A DNA stretch of 49,458 nt from the IMG/VR virus record IMGVR_UViG_3300006854_000027, positions 1-49,458 of that record. One strand, given 5' to 3'. Of this stretch, positions 1-7,795 are shown piece by piece. Numbering within the stretch: position 1 is the stretch's first letter; each line of letters opens with the position of its first letter. Source of the DNA: a virus. The notes beneath the pieces are model-generated. The model had not been told where the DNA came from, did no database searches, and saw nothing but the letters and a program-made list of their open reading frames with translations. The position numbers and the translations under genes are program-made.

Positions 1-120
1 GGTTTCGCGCTACGCTGCCTCGGAGGCTCTTGGCTGCGGCCCCTACGGCAGCGATCCGAACTACTGGACTGAAATCGTAACCTGAACCAGCGCCGCGTAG
101 TGCGCGGCATTTAGGACTAG
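1..120. repeat. Terminal direct repeat, left copy
   Basis: These 120 bases are identical to the last 120 bases of the window (49339-49458). The repeat covers the 3' end of a small gene and the short spacer after it, and has no inverted ends or transposase. Two readings fit: a circular or circularly permuted genome whose contig overlaps itself, or a true terminal redundancy. Gene order runs smoothly across the junction, which favours circularity or permutation. Confidence 0.95.
2..85 (+). CDS. 3' fragment of the 78-residue gene that crosses the junction
   Basis: This is the last 27 codons and stop (TGA 83-85) of the small gene given in full at 49187-49423. It looks truncated only because the linear window starts inside it. 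On the circle there is a single gene here. Its function is not recognised. Confidence 0.85.
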   Translation, partial: VSRYAASEALGCGPYGSDPNYWTEIVT

Positions 121-128
121 TTAGCAAC

Positions 129-299
129 GTGGACGAAATCGAACGCATGCTCCGAGAGTGCAAAGACCTCCGCGCCTTCCACATTGCACGGCGCAATTCG
201 GGCGTTCGCGGTGCGGGGATCGAGGCGCTTGCTGTAGCGATACGGGAACGCGCGTTGCGGGATGCCCTTGCGGCCATAACGCCCGAGAAGAAGGACTAG
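129..299 (+). CDS. Small hypothetical protein, 56 residues, GTG start
   Basis: An open frame from GTG (129) to TAG (297-299) encodes a charged, probably helical protein rich in Arg, Glu and Ala that ends PEKKD. It lies in the gap between two other small plus-strand genes and in the same direction, so it is a plausible member of the rightward accessory operon. The start is uncertain because the upstream sequence has only a weak purine stretch. No family is recognised. Its last codons form part of a 23-bp repeat that recurs at 386-408. Confidence 0.5.
   Translation: MDEIERMLRECKDLRAFHIARRNSGVRGAGIEALAVAIRERALRDALAAITPEKKD
277..299 (+). repeat. 23-bp direct repeat, copy 1
   Basis: A perfect 23-bp repeat (starts TAACGCCCGAG, ends AAGGACTAG) is found here and at 386-408. 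This copy encodes the C-terminus of the 56-residue gene and supplies the AAGGA sequence ahead of the small membrane peptide. The spacing of 109 bases suggests a small local duplication. Confidence 0.9.
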
Positions 300-307
300 A
301 TAACGCC

Positions 308-388
308 GTGCATCCCATCGACCAGATTCTTGCGCTTTGTCTTTTGGTTTTCATTACAGGGTTTGTAGTCGGATGGAAATGCAAGTAA
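308..388 (+). CDS. 26-residue single-membrane-span peptide, GTG start
   Basis: GTG at 308 follows an AAGGA motif in the upstream repeat copy, and the frame ends with TAA at 386-388. The peptide has a short polar head, about 17 hydrophobic residues (LALCLLVFITGFVVGW) and a KCK tail, as in a small bitopic membrane peptide. Very short genes are hard to prove, but the correct strand, the Shine-Dalgarno and the strongly hydrophobic core support it. It could be a holin-like or regulatory peptide; no function is assigned. Confidence 0.45.
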   Translation: MHPIDQILALCLLVFITGFVVGWKCK

Positions 389-408
389 CGCCCGAGAAGA
401 AGGACTAG
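386..408 (+). repeat. 23-bp direct repeat, copy 2
   Basis: This is the second perfect copy of the 277-299 repeat. Here it begins with the stop codon of the membrane peptide and provides the AAGGA ribosome-binding sequence a few bases before the ATG at 412. Confidence 0.9.
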
Positions 409-411
409 TAA

Positions 412-600
412 ATGAGCAAATGCGAACACGGAGTAATCGGGTGCTGCATCACCTGTTCCAATGAAATTGAGCGCCTGCGGGCGGCGCTGCAAGCAATGGT
501 CGATTATACGTTTGAGCATCCGGCTATGCCCGATGGATTGCGTGTGGCTCTTTATGACGCACGCCAAGCCTTAACGCCCGATAAACGCCGGGAGGAATGA
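412..600 (+). CDS. Small Cys-containing protein, 62 residues
   Basis: ATG at 412 follows an AAGGA in the repeat copy just upstream. The N-terminus carries C-E-H-G and C-C-x-x-C motifs, a possible small metal-binding knuckle, followed by a helix (EIERLRAALQAMVDY). It ends directly before the next ATG (TGA then ATG), so the two genes are probably translated together. No named family is recognised. It belongs to the string of small accessory genes at the end of the rightward operon. Confidence 0.65.
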   Translation: MSKCEHGVIGCCITCSNEIERLRAALQAMVDYTFEHPAMPDGLRVALYDARQALTPDKRREE

Positions 601-822
601 ATGAGCGAATGGAAACCAATAGACACAGTGCCAAAGGATGGAACGTGGATATTGGTATGTGGCGTTGACGCTTGGCCGCCAATGCCAGTTAAGTGGCATG
701 GCGATACAATCATACGCAACGGTCCTGATGACTACTGGGTTGGGTTCGACTTTGATCCATTTGACATGAGCGACATTGATTACTGGATGCCGCTGCCGCC
801 ACAGCCAATCGTTAATGATTGA
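601..822 (+). CDS. DUF551-like small protein, 73 residues
   Basis: The sequence opens W-K-P-I-D-T-V-P-K-D-G-T and closes Y-W-M-P-L-P-P-Q-P. That arrangement is typical of the short phage proteins placed in the DUF551 group, whose function is unknown. A GGGAGGA Shine-Dalgarno sits just before the start, inside the end of the preceding gene. It is the last rightward gene before the convergent terminator. Confidence 0.7.
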   Translation: MSEWKPIDTVPKDGTWILVCGVDAWPPMPVKWHGDTIIRNGPDDYWVGFDFDPFDMSDIDYWMPLPPQPIVND

Positions 823-825
823 TTA

Positions 826-855
826 AGAAAAAGGCCGCGCTGTTGAGGCGCGGCC
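826..855 (-). terminator. Rho-independent terminator of the leftward late operon
   Basis: A perfect 8-bp stem (GGCCGCGC at 833-840 paired with GCGCGGCC at 848-855) with a 7-base loop is followed, on the minus strand, by a T-rich run (TTTTTCTT, about 825-832). It lies between the ends of the convergent plus and minus operons. On the plus strand no T tract follows the stem, so it is mainly a minus-strand terminator. Confidence 0.8.
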
Positions 856-930
856 CTGAGATGGGGGTTTGGAAACTGTTTTTATAGCACAGATTTCGCC
901 TTTGTTCTTTTCGTTTTGATCTAGATCAAA

Positions 931-1239
931 TTACTTTTTCGGTCCCGCGCCGCTTGCACCGGGCACGAAATACCATTGCAAGGCGTCTTTGTTTGCCGCG
1001 AGTCCCCACCCGCCAGTTTCCGGGGCTGGCTTGATGACAACGGCAAGATTCGACGGAGGCGGCTGCGTCGGCGGATCAATCGGCGGGTCCGGTGGATTGT
1101 CGGGAATGATCGGGCCGCCGCCGACTTCCAAACCGGCGATGGTTGCATAGCCGCAGAAAACGGCTGGCACCGGCTTGTCGCCTGCCGCGCGGTTCTTCGG
1201 CATCATGACGCCGTTGATGATCACTGGAACTGCTGCCAT
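931..1239 (-). CDS. Proline-rich small protein, 102 residues
   Basis: The start at 1239 is chosen because AAAGGAGA precedes it on the minus strand; longer open frames upstream overlap the neighbouring membrane gene. The protein has an N-terminal part with VPVIINGVMMP, a middle of about 20 residues dominated by Pro and Asp (DNPPDPPIDPP), and a C-terminus with WYFVPGA. It is the last late gene before the terminator and follows the lysis genes. Its function is unknown; a short structural or accessory virion protein is possible. Confidence 0.7.
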   Translation of the reverse strand: MAAVPVIINGVMMPKNRAAGDKPVPAVFCGYATIAGLEVGGGPIIPDNPPDPPIDPPTQPPPSNLAVVIKPAPETGGWGLAANKDALQWYFVPGASGAGPKK

Positions 1240-1264
1240 TTCATTTCTCCTTTGGTTACGTTGC

Positions 1265-1432
1265 TTAGCTTTGAATCGGTGATCCAAAGACTTTCCACCC
1301 CAATAGCACAAACAGGATGAACAGCAGGACATTTCCGCCGACAAGGAAATGATTGCCGAGCCCCCATGTCACGTATAGCCCCATGACGAACCACAACAGC
1401 ATGATGATCCAATACGCTAAACCCATTGCCAT
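1265..1432 (-). CDS. Two-span membrane protein, holin candidate, 55 residues
   Basis: ATG at 1432 follows GGGAGAAA on the minus strand, and the stop TAA is at 1265-1267. There are two hydrophobic stretches: about residues 5-24 (LAYWIIMLLWFVMGLY) and about 33-49 (NVLLFILFVLLGW), joined by a short Gly/His turn. Holins are often small and have one to three membrane spans. The gene starts 12 bases after the endolysin ends, the usual setting for a holin or antiholin. Holin function is inferred from position and topology only. Confidence 0.7.
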   Translation of the reverse strand: MAMGLAYWIIMLLWFVMGLYVTWGLGNHFLVGGNVLLFILFVLLGWKVFGSPIQS

Positions 1433-1444
1433 GGCGTTTTCTCC

Positions 1445-2392
1445 CTATGCTTTGCGCGGATCGTGCGGGAAGCTGACCTCGATGACGTCGTCGGTCGTGA
1501 TGCCGAGCTTTTCCATGAGTCCCGGCGAGATGTCTGCCACTCTGCCCGTGTCGATATGCGGTCCCCAATCCCCGGGGCGCGCATAGAAACTCTTCCCTGT
1601 CAGCGGTGCGCGCACGAGCGCCCATTTGTCGAGCAGCTGCTCGCGCGGGGTCTTGTTATAGTCCCAGCGCAGCGCGATGTAGTCGGCGTCCGGGTCAAGT
1701 CGGCGTGCGAGGCCCGTCGTCCCGGGCGGCTGTTGATCGAGAAACAAATCCGGCTGATCGGCGACCTCATAGATGAAGGCTAGGCCTTCATCAGAATCAA
1801 CGCCGGTATCGTTCGGTCCGCCGAACCACGACACGAGACCTTGCCACTCGTAATGATCCGGCCGCCCTTTGTTGCCGACGCGCGCGATGGCCAGACAGAT
1901 CTGATCAAAATATTTTCGGTAGAGATCGGCGTCGCATTTCGAGTCGACGAAGCACGTCTCGATCAGGATCGCCGGTTCGCTGGTGCTGTTGAGAAAATAC
2001 AGATCGGTGCGTTTCTTCGGCCCGCGGTTGATCAGTCCCGAGGCGGTCGAGATCGCGTCGACGACCCGCTGCGCGAGGTCTTGCTGCGTGAGATAGAGGA
2101 CTTCCGTCCCACGCCCAACATCCGTCGGCACATAGGCGTTAAAATGAACGCTGACATCCAGATCATGCGCGCCTTGCGCGTTATGAAAATCCACAATGCG
2201 ATGCAAATTCTCATTCTGCGAAGTGGAAACTTCGTCCGTGTATGTCGTGACGTCATGACCCAATATGCGTAGGTTGTCGCAAACGGCATTCATCACGCGG
2301 ATGGCTTCATCCACTTCATCGAGTCCCCACGGCTCGTTGCAGGATGCACCACGAATCTTCAGACCATGACCGGATGACACGACAATCTTCAT
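1445..2392 (-). CDS. Endolysin: N-acetylmuramoyl-L-alanine amidase with C-terminal domain
   Basis: Residues 1 to about 170 look like a zinc-dependent Amidase_3 domain: an opening strand IVVSSGHG (His9), SVHFNA (His83) and ILIETCF (Glu145) match the expected metal ligands and catalytic Glu. Such enzymes cut the bond between muramic acid and the peptide stem. Residues from about 250 onward (ARPGDWGPH, TGRVADISPG) resemble a double-psi beta-barrel module of RlpA type, perhaps for wall binding. The start at 2392 is supported by AGGAAG and by an ATGA overlap with the gene before it. No signal peptide is seen, so export would need a holin. Confidence 0.85.
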   Translation of the reverse strand: MKIVVSSGHGLKIRGASCNEPWGLDEVDEAIRVMNAVCDNLRILGHDVTTYTDEVSTSQNENLHRIVDFHNAQGAHDLDVSVHFNAYVPTDVGRGTEVLYLTQQDLAQRVVDAISTASGLINRGPKKRTDLYFLNSTSEPAILIETCFVDSKCDADLYRKYFDQICLAIARVGNKGRPDHYEWQGLVSWFGGPNDTGVDSDEGLAFIYEVADQPDLFLDQQPPGTTGLARRLDPDADYIALRWDYNKTPREQLLDKWALVRAPLTGKSFYARPGDWGPHIDTGRVADISPGLMEKLGITTDDVIEVSFPHDPRKA

Positions 2393-2706
2393 TTTGCTTC
2401 CTGACACAAAGGCGGGTTCCATTTCGTCGCATACTGCATCGAGTGTTGATATGCCATTAGGCTTTTGCGAAAACCTTTTTCCGCGCGGACCGGTTGTTCC
2501 TTGTCGTCTCTCATCCACGCCTCGAACAGATTTTGGATATGCTCATTGAACGCTTTTTCGAAGGCCGCTCGCGCGACATCGCGTACATGCTCGCGTTCTT
2601 CAACATTCGCGACGCAGAAGGGATGAAGGCTGTCGGCGGTGGCGGAAACAAAAATGCCAATCGCGACGATAGCGACGGCGAGCGCAATCGGAACGATCGG
2701 GTTCAT
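2389..2706 (-). CDS. Membrane-anchored lysis accessory protein, possible inner spanin, 105 residues
   Basis: The start at 2706 gives a single N-terminal hydrophobic segment (VPIALAVAIVAIGIFVSA, about residues 4-21), then a mostly helical, charged periplasmic-type region. This shape fits an inner-membrane spanin or similar lysis helper. It overlaps by ATGA with both the preceding 29-residue peptide and the following endolysin, so the three are translationally coupled. The spanin label is inference; no outer partner with a lipobox was found. Confidence 0.65.
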   Translation of the reverse strand: MNPIVPIALAVAIVAIGIFVSATADSLHPFCVANVEEREHVRDVARAAFEKAFNEHIQNLFEAWMRDDKEQPVRAEKGFRKSLMAYQHSMQYATKWNPPLCQEAK

Positions 2707-2792
2707 TGAGTCTTGTTCGCCTCGATCACATAAAGCAACGCGCCGATATAGGCGGCGAGTAGCACGAAGCCGAGGAACATCAGCAGCCACAT
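2703..2792 (-). CDS. 29-residue single-span membrane peptide in the lysis cassette
   Basis: ATG at 2792 follows GAGG on the minus strand. The peptide is almost all hydrophobic (MWLLMFLGFVLLAAYIGALL) with a short polar tail, and its TGA overlaps the ATG of the next gene. Tight coupling to a lysis gene makes it credible despite its size. It could be a pinholin-like or regulatory peptide. No family is recognised. Confidence 0.55.
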   Translation of the reverse strand: MWLLMFLGFVLLAAYIGALLYVIEANKTQ

Positions 2793-2803
2793 TGTTTTGA
2801 TCC

Positions 2804-3520
2804 TCAAGCGGAGACGGCCTCGAAGCGGCCGATCAGATCCCACTCGTTGGTGCCGACTTTTTTCATACTGAAAGTCGACCCTTGCCCCGGCGTGAAATTA
2901 TCGCAGCCGAATTGCGGATTAACCGTCACGCCGGTATCGCCGACAATCGTCACCGCTCCTGCACCGGCCTGACGGCCATGGATTTCCGCGCCGATAGTAA
3001 AAGGAACGTCGGCATTCGTCGGCAAGGTAATGGTGCAACCCGCCGTGTCGTTGGTGGTGAAACGATTATAAGTGTTGATATCGGCCTCGGTCGGGTCCCA
3101 CGTATTGCCGCTTTGCGTCTGCACCGATGCCGATGTCGCGCCACTGATCCATAGTCCGTAGACCTCGGTGGCCGTATCGATGACTTCGCCGGGATCGAAA
3201 GATGTTGCGCTCGTATGCTGCGCCAGCACCTGATAGACGGCATTCTGGTGGGTGATGATGTCGTTGACGTTGTAGAGCGTCGAGGCTTGCCACTCGCCGC
3301 GAAAGTTCATCTCCGCGACCGGGATTGTAAATGGTCCTTGGATCGAACTGTCGGTCAGCGTGATGGTCATCTGATTGCCGATGACCGTGATGCTGGCAAT
3401 ACCGACCCCCATCGGCAGGCCTTCCAGCGTGGTGATGCGTCCGTCGAGATAGCTAAAATTGCCGTCAGCCTCGGCCGGCGTCAGGTTCGAGCCTTTCACG
3501 GCGCGCAGGACTAGCGGCAT
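2804..3520 (-). CDS. Tail fibre or receptor-binding protein, 238 residues
   Basis: The N-terminus (SNLTPAEADGNFSYLDGRI) resembles segments common in phage tail-fibre proteins. Around residues 74-107 a Trp- and Tyr-containing stretch (FRGEWQASTLYNVNDIITH) looks like a small carbohydrate-binding module of the type found in chitinases and fibres. The C-terminus is beta-rich. GGAG lies about 12 bases before the ATG. It follows the other fibre-like genes in the operon, so a distal virion role is likely; the exact receptor is unknown. Confidence 0.65.
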   Translation of the reverse strand: MPLVLRAVKGSNLTPAEADGNFSYLDGRITTLEGLPMGVGIASITVIGNQMTITLTDSSIQGPFTIPVAEMNFRGEWQASTLYNVNDIITHQNAVYQVLAQHTSATSFDPGEVIDTATEVYGLWISGATSASVQTQSGNTWDPTEADINTYNRFTTNDTAGCTITLPTNADVPFTIGAEIHGRQAGAGAVTIVGDTGVTVNPQFGCDNFTPGQGSTFSMKKVGTNEWDLIGRFEAVSA

Positions 3521-3534
3521 GACTTCAATGTCTC

Positions 3535-4230
3535 CTAGGCACTCAAAATCGGAAGCTGGATGTCGGCTTGCGGACTGTAAACAGCCAATGACCGGATATT
3601 TAAAGCACGCCCTGTCCCGTTAAAATAACCGCCGAGATAGACGCGATCCATCGGATACGTCAGATTGGGCAATGTCAGCGCAGTTGCATCATTGGTAACG
3701 GAATAACCATCGACCGATGCGGCAAGTTTCCCGTTAGTTCGCGTCACCGCATAGCGATGAACGCCGGTCGTGTCAGCCGTGCCGCCGGTATCGTTGTCCG
3801 TGAGATCATCCGTGTATCGCGTCACCGAAATGGAATTATCATGGTCGGTAATGAACCAATTCTGCTGCGAGGATACGTCCAATCCCATTTCAAAAAGGTC
3901 GGTCGGCGCATTATACACGCTCAACAAATTGGATGGCGGCGATAGGTTACTGGAAACGAGAATTTCTGCCTCGATGACCACGGTCCATTGGCATGTCAGC
4001 AAAGCCGTGGCGAATTGATTGAGCACATGTGCTGCTGCCCCGGCAGCGCTTGGAATGGCCAAACCACTGCCGCCGATCCAGCCGGTCTGATTGGTGACCT
4101 GCGATGCGGTGAGCGTTGTTGCGCCCCAATTATAGGCACCGGCAACGAAATCAGCGACGCCCAAGGCCGCACCAAGCGGAGGAGTTGGAGCCGTGGCTTC
4201 GCCGCCCTCTGCCACGATGCCGAGGATCAT
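3535..4230 (-). CDS. Lectin-like (concanavalin fold) virion protein, 231 residues
   Basis: ATG at 4230 overlaps the stop of the preceding gene (ATGA), which decides the start over an upstream TTG. The middle and C-terminus show alternating beta strands with phrases such as QWTVVIEAEI, HRYAVTRTNGKLAASVDG and RVYLGGYFNG. These are typical of LamG or concanavalin A-like jelly-roll domains in phage structural proteins. GC is lower than in the tail genes. It is likely a surface-exposed adhesin; no catalytic motif was seen. Confidence 0.6.
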   Translation of the reverse strand: MILGIVAEGGEATAPTPPLGAALGVADFVAGAYNWGATTLTASQVTNQTGWIGGSGLAIPSAAGAAAHVLNQFATALLTCQWTVVIEAEILVSSNLSPPSNLLSVYNAPTDLFEMGLDVSSQQNWFITDHDNSISVTRYTDDLTDNDTGGTADTTGVHRYAVTRTNGKLAASVDGYSVTNDATALTLPNLTYPMDRVYLGGYFNGTGRALNIRSLAVYSPQADIQLPILSA

Positions 4231-5594
4231 GCCGTCAAATGTCTCCGGCAAAGCACGGTGATTGATTGCCCTCGGGTCGCGAACAGCACAGCCACGGAAT
4301 CATACTCCTCGCCGTTATAGGTAACGACGATGCCGGTAAAATCGAAAGTGCGCGACGCAAAAACGTTGCCATAATGAAAGATATTCTCCTGATGCGTTTC
4401 CGCCCCGGGTGGCCAATTGGTATTCCAATCGATGGCGGTCAATCCAGTCGAAGCCATGAACCCGACCGCGCTCGGACCGCTGCCGGTCTTGTAGTTGATC
4501 CCGTCGCCATCCAAGCCCCATGCCTCGGCGGTGACGGTCAAGGTGTCAAAATAGGCAGGGACGCCATTCAACTTAAAGTCCTGATACATCCCCGGATCAC
4601 CTGTGTTGCCCGATGGCGCATCCTCGGTGACGAATACAAACGCTCCGGGAGTGGTTTGACTTGAAAATTTCGTGTTCGGCGCAGGCGTATCTAAAACTTG
4701 CGAACTGCCACCGCTATAAGACCAAGTGGCACCGATGGCATTATAGGTGGTGCCGTTGCTTCTGATGACCGCCGCCGACGATGTATTGAAACTCAATCCG
4801 CCCGAGCAATCCGTCATGTACTGCGTTGCTTGCAGCAAGAGCGCTGGCGGCGGACCGCCGGTTGCCGATGCGTTGGCCGAATGATCGACCGAAACAACGC
4901 TGAAGCCGATGATGATCCATATGGCGTCCGACCAGTTGACGATGTTTTGAAATGGATCGGTGCGCACCGGAAATGCCTCGGTGCCTTCACCACCATCTGC
5001 CATCGTGATGTCTTCGTCATCATCACTCGCCTGGCCGGATAGATCGCCCTCGCGAAATTCCTCGTTGGTTGGATTATCCAAAATATAATGAGTTTCCTGT
5101 GCGCGCCGCACAGGATCGATCAGGGCAATCTCGTCGATCAATTCCGAATCGATCCAGACGCCGCTGTCGTCAGGATTTTGCGGGTCCTTGAAATAACGAT
5201 AAATATGCGTCTTGGCGTGCGTGACAAAGCGCGGCGGCGCGGTATCAGATCCCGTCCTGTTGTCGATTTCAGCCTGCGTTTCTTGTGCTCTGTTCACCGG
5301 ATCGATGACGATCCATTTATCCACGCGCTCCACCATAAGCGGGTCGCCACTCGTATCCAGTTGCGCGCCGTCCGGTGGATTGCCGTCCGCATCGACATTG
5401 GGTGTCGGCAACAGGCTGTCGACATGCAGTTCGCGCGAACTTGTCTCGTCATTGCGAACGGTGAAAAAAGTTTCCTGTCCGCGGTCGACCGGATCAGCGA
5501 ATCCGATCTCGTTGAGAACCGGGATATATATGGTTTCGCCGGACGGCAGCTTAATCTTTTTGCGCGCCCGTTTGCGGTGATATTCTTCCGCCAT
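4227..5594 (-). CDS. Large virion protein with three DPV-x-R-x-QET repeats, 455 residues
   Basis: The N-terminal part is polar and carries three copies of a short repeat: ADPVDRGQET, IDPVNRAQET and IDPVRRAQET, about 70-80 residues apart. The second half (about residues 220-455) is beta-rich, with Ser/Thr/Gly-rich strands as in a virion surface domain. It is placed between tail-tip and fibre-like genes and is coupled to the next gene by ATGA. The function is inferred as tail-associated adhesion. I do not recognise a named family. Confidence 0.6.
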   Translation of the reverse strand: MAEEYHRKRARKKIKLPSGETIYIPVLNEIGFADPVDRGQETFFTVRNDETSSRELHVDSLLPTPNVDADGNPPDGAQLDTSGDPLMVERVDKWIVIDPVNRAQETQAEIDNRTGSDTAPPRFVTHAKTHIYRYFKDPQNPDDSGVWIDSELIDEIALIDPVRRAQETHYILDNPTNEEFREGDLSGQASDDDEDITMADGGEGTEAFPVRTDPFQNIVNWSDAIWIIIGFSVVSVDHSANASATGGPPPALLLQATQYMTDCSGGLSFNTSSAAVIRSNGTTYNAIGATWSYSGGSSQVLDTPAPNTKFSSQTTPGAFVFVTEDAPSGNTGDPGMYQDFKLNGVPAYFDTLTVTAEAWGLDGDGINYKTGSGPSAVGFMASTGLTAIDWNTNWPPGAETHQENIFHYGNVFASRTFDFTGIVVTYNGEEYDSVAVLFATRGQSITVLCRRHLTA

Positions 5595-5597
5595 TGC

Positions 5598-5822
5598 CTA
5601 TGCTGTTGGTTTCGGTTTTTCTTTCGGCTTGTTCACATGGTAGTAGGTGATCGTGAGATTGAAGGCGCCGGATAGCGTTTTGACGTTCCCGCCCTTGCCG
5701 GGATTGAGCACGAGATTGGGCGGCGCGTTGGCCGTATCGGTGACATTGCCAGAGGCCGGCGTCTTCGGTGGCTGGATGTCGCTCGTCTGAAACGGTCTGA
5801 CAATGCCTTCCAAGGTACTCAT
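5598..5822 (-). CDS. Small tail-region protein, 74 residues
   Basis: The ATG at 5822 overlaps the stop of the large tail protein upstream (ATGA), so translation is coupled. The sequence is rich in Pro, Asn, Thr and Lys, with a beta-prone middle (GAFNLTITYYHVNK) and a Lys/Pro tail. It is conserved in reading-frame position but is not recognised as a family. A small tip or fibre-attachment protein is possible. Confidence 0.6.
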   Translation of the reverse strand: MSTLEGIVRPFQTSDIQPPKTPASGNVTDTANAPPNLVLNPGKGGNVKTLSGAFNLTITYYHVNKPKEKPKPTA

Positions 5823-7792
5823 ATCGAAGTTGCCTCAAGGTCGATCTGCTTGGGGACTTTCAGCACGCTCACATTGGCCGGTTGCGGCGTGGCGAACAGA
5901 TTACCGGTCACGGCTTTCAATTCGAGATAATACGCGGTGATGGGAAACTGCACATATGTGCGGACTTCGCCCGTCGCCGGATAGCGCGCCTTGTCGGTGC
6001 CAACCAGAACAGGATCGGTCAATTCGCTCGTGTCGATATGCTCGTCGACGAGCACCTGATCCTTGGTCAGTGGATAGATCAGCCCGGTCGGCTCGGGGAT
6101 GGGCAATTCATAGGCCACGTCGCCGGAAGCGAGCGCGGTGGTTTGCCCCTCCATCACCTGCCAGCCGGGATCGACCCAGTTGGGCTCGACCCATGTCTCG
6201 GTGCCGGTCACTGCCGCCACCGTGCCGTCATGCCCGATGGCACAGCCGATGGTGCAGCCACCGAACAGCGTGCCGTCATCGCCCGAGCCGGTGAGGAAAT
6301 AGGAAATGATCTTGCCGGTTGCGACACCGCCGGGAATACGGTCGTCGGCAATGCTGGCGTTCTTGCGCAGCGTGAACAGCACGGCATTGTCGAAATTGCA
6401 TTGCCACGAAATATTGACCGCTCTCGCCCGCATGAGGATATGCGAGCGCGCCACCGATATCAGATACTGCAAGCTGAGCTGGCCGCGATCCGTTGAGAAA
6501 TACAGGTTGCGTGCGCTGTCGGCGATGGGTGGCGTGCCGTCGATATTGACGCCGACGTCCGCCCCGCTGAACGGGATTTGCTCCAAGGCTTCGTCGGGGT
6601 CGGGCAAGGTCACGATGGATTGCAGATCGGCTGTCAGCGTGAACAGCACGTTTTCCTTGCGCGTATCGCCTGCCTTGTAGTCGAGCACCAGATTGGTGTT
6701 GACCAGCCAGCCCATGACCATCGTCTGATGGTAAGCCATGTGCAGCGGGATGTTTTGCTGAGCGTCGAACTCGCCGCCACTGTTGTCGATGCCGGAATAA
6801 GGATTAGAGGTTGATCCATCCGCGTTATAGATGAGGACCGCTTCCGATGGAATGACACCGGCCTGCTGCTCCAGTCCGGAAATATACAAATGCCCGCCGC
6901 TGGGAAATTCGGTCCAACTTTGCGAGATCGACATCACGTCGCCGTTTGCGTGTTTCTTTTCCCTGTTCTCGAAATGAAAATTGAGGCTGCGCGCGGCGCT
7001 GTTCTGCACGTTGTAGACATCGACAGCCGTGCCGGTATTGACGCTCCAGCCGCCGGACAATTGCGCGCCGGTCTTCGGCCATGACGACACAATCGAGCCG
7101 CCGTTCCAGCAATCGAACGACCGTTGTCCGAAATCAATGGTGCCGGTCGCCGTCTGACCCCAGCTGACATCGCCGGTCACTTGCACCGAAGTCAAAGGTG
7201 GCTGACCAAGGTCGATGCTCACCGAATCATACGGGATCGCCGTCGGGCTGAAGACCAGCGTGCCGTCTTCACCGCTGATGATGTCGCTTATGGTCACCTG
7301 TCCGGTGAGCCGGTCGACATGCCACAGCGCCGAGTAGCCTTCCAGCACGACGTCGGGATCGCCAGTTGATCCCGCAGAGGAAAAATATGGCCGCTTGTCG
7401 GGGTCGACGAAGATCGGATCGTAATAGGGCAGCTGCTTGAGCGTTTCGGCGAGTTGAAATTTCTGTGTAATGAAGTCGAGCGGCTTGGCAATAAATTGCA
7501 GCGTCACCACTTCGGCCAGCATGTTGGTCGGCACGCCGACCAGACGGCCAAAAAACAACGGCACGATGCCGCCGGTGCCGCTGTCGTAGGAAAACCACAT
7601 CCAGACTTTGCGACCCGGTGCGAGCAGGCCGATCTTCGGGTTGCGCACGTCAAGCTCAAGCGTCGCGCTGTTGCCCTCGGTCTGCTCAAGCCGAAAGCTG
7701 ACAATATTCTCGTCGACGATCTCGTGCTGTGGTCCGAACGTGGTTTCTGTCGCGTCGACCCACGCATTGAAAAACATGACCGGCAAGGGCAT
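5819..7792 (-). CDS. Tail tip / baseplate hub-like protein, 657 residues
   Basis: This large protein begins FFNAWVDATETTF and early on has the strand pattern of tail-hub domains (IVSFRLEQTEGNSATLELDVRNP; VPLFFGRLVGVP), which resembles phage tail proteins of the gp27-like hub type. It then has long beta-rich regions. It lies two genes after the tape measure, where siphophages place the distal tail and tip proteins. No enzymatic motif was seen. The start at 7792 is followed closely by a second possible ATG. Confidence 0.7.
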   Translation of the reverse strand: MPLPVMFFNAWVDATETTFGPQHEIVDENIVSFRLEQTEGNSATLELDVRNPKIGLLAPGRKVWMWFSYDSGTGGIVPLFFGRLVGVPTNMLAEVVTLQFIAKPLDFITQKFQLAETLKQLPYYDPIFVDPDKRPYFSSAGSTGDPDVVLEGYSALWHVDRLTGQVTISDIISGEDGTLVFSPTAIPYDSVSIDLGQPPLTSVQVTGDVSWGQTATGTIDFGQRSFDCWNGGSIVSSWPKTGAQLSGGWSVNTGTAVDVYNVQNSAARSLNFHFENREKKHANGDVMSISQSWTEFPSGGHLYISGLEQQAGVIPSEAVLIYNADGSTSNPYSGIDNSGGEFDAQQNIPLHMAYHQTMVMGWLVNTNLVLDYKAGDTRKENVLFTLTADLQSIVTLPDPDEALEQIPFSGADVGVNIDGTPPIADSARNLYFSTDRGQLSLQYLISVARSHILMRARAVNISWQCNFDNAVLFTLRKNASIADDRIPGGVATGKIISYFLTGSGDDGTLFGGCTIGCAIGHDGTVAAVTGTETWVEPNWVDPGWQVMEGQTTALASGDVAYELPIPEPTGLIYPLTKDQVLVDEHIDTSELTDPVLVGTDKARYPATGEVRTYVQFPITAYYLELKAVTGNLFATPQPANVSVLKVPKQIDLEATSI

Positions 7793-7795
7793 GCA

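Noticed and set aside
1-120. Terminal repeat read as the edge of a mobile element
   Set aside because: No inverted ends, transposase or target-site duplication. Genes run on smoothly if the ends are joined.
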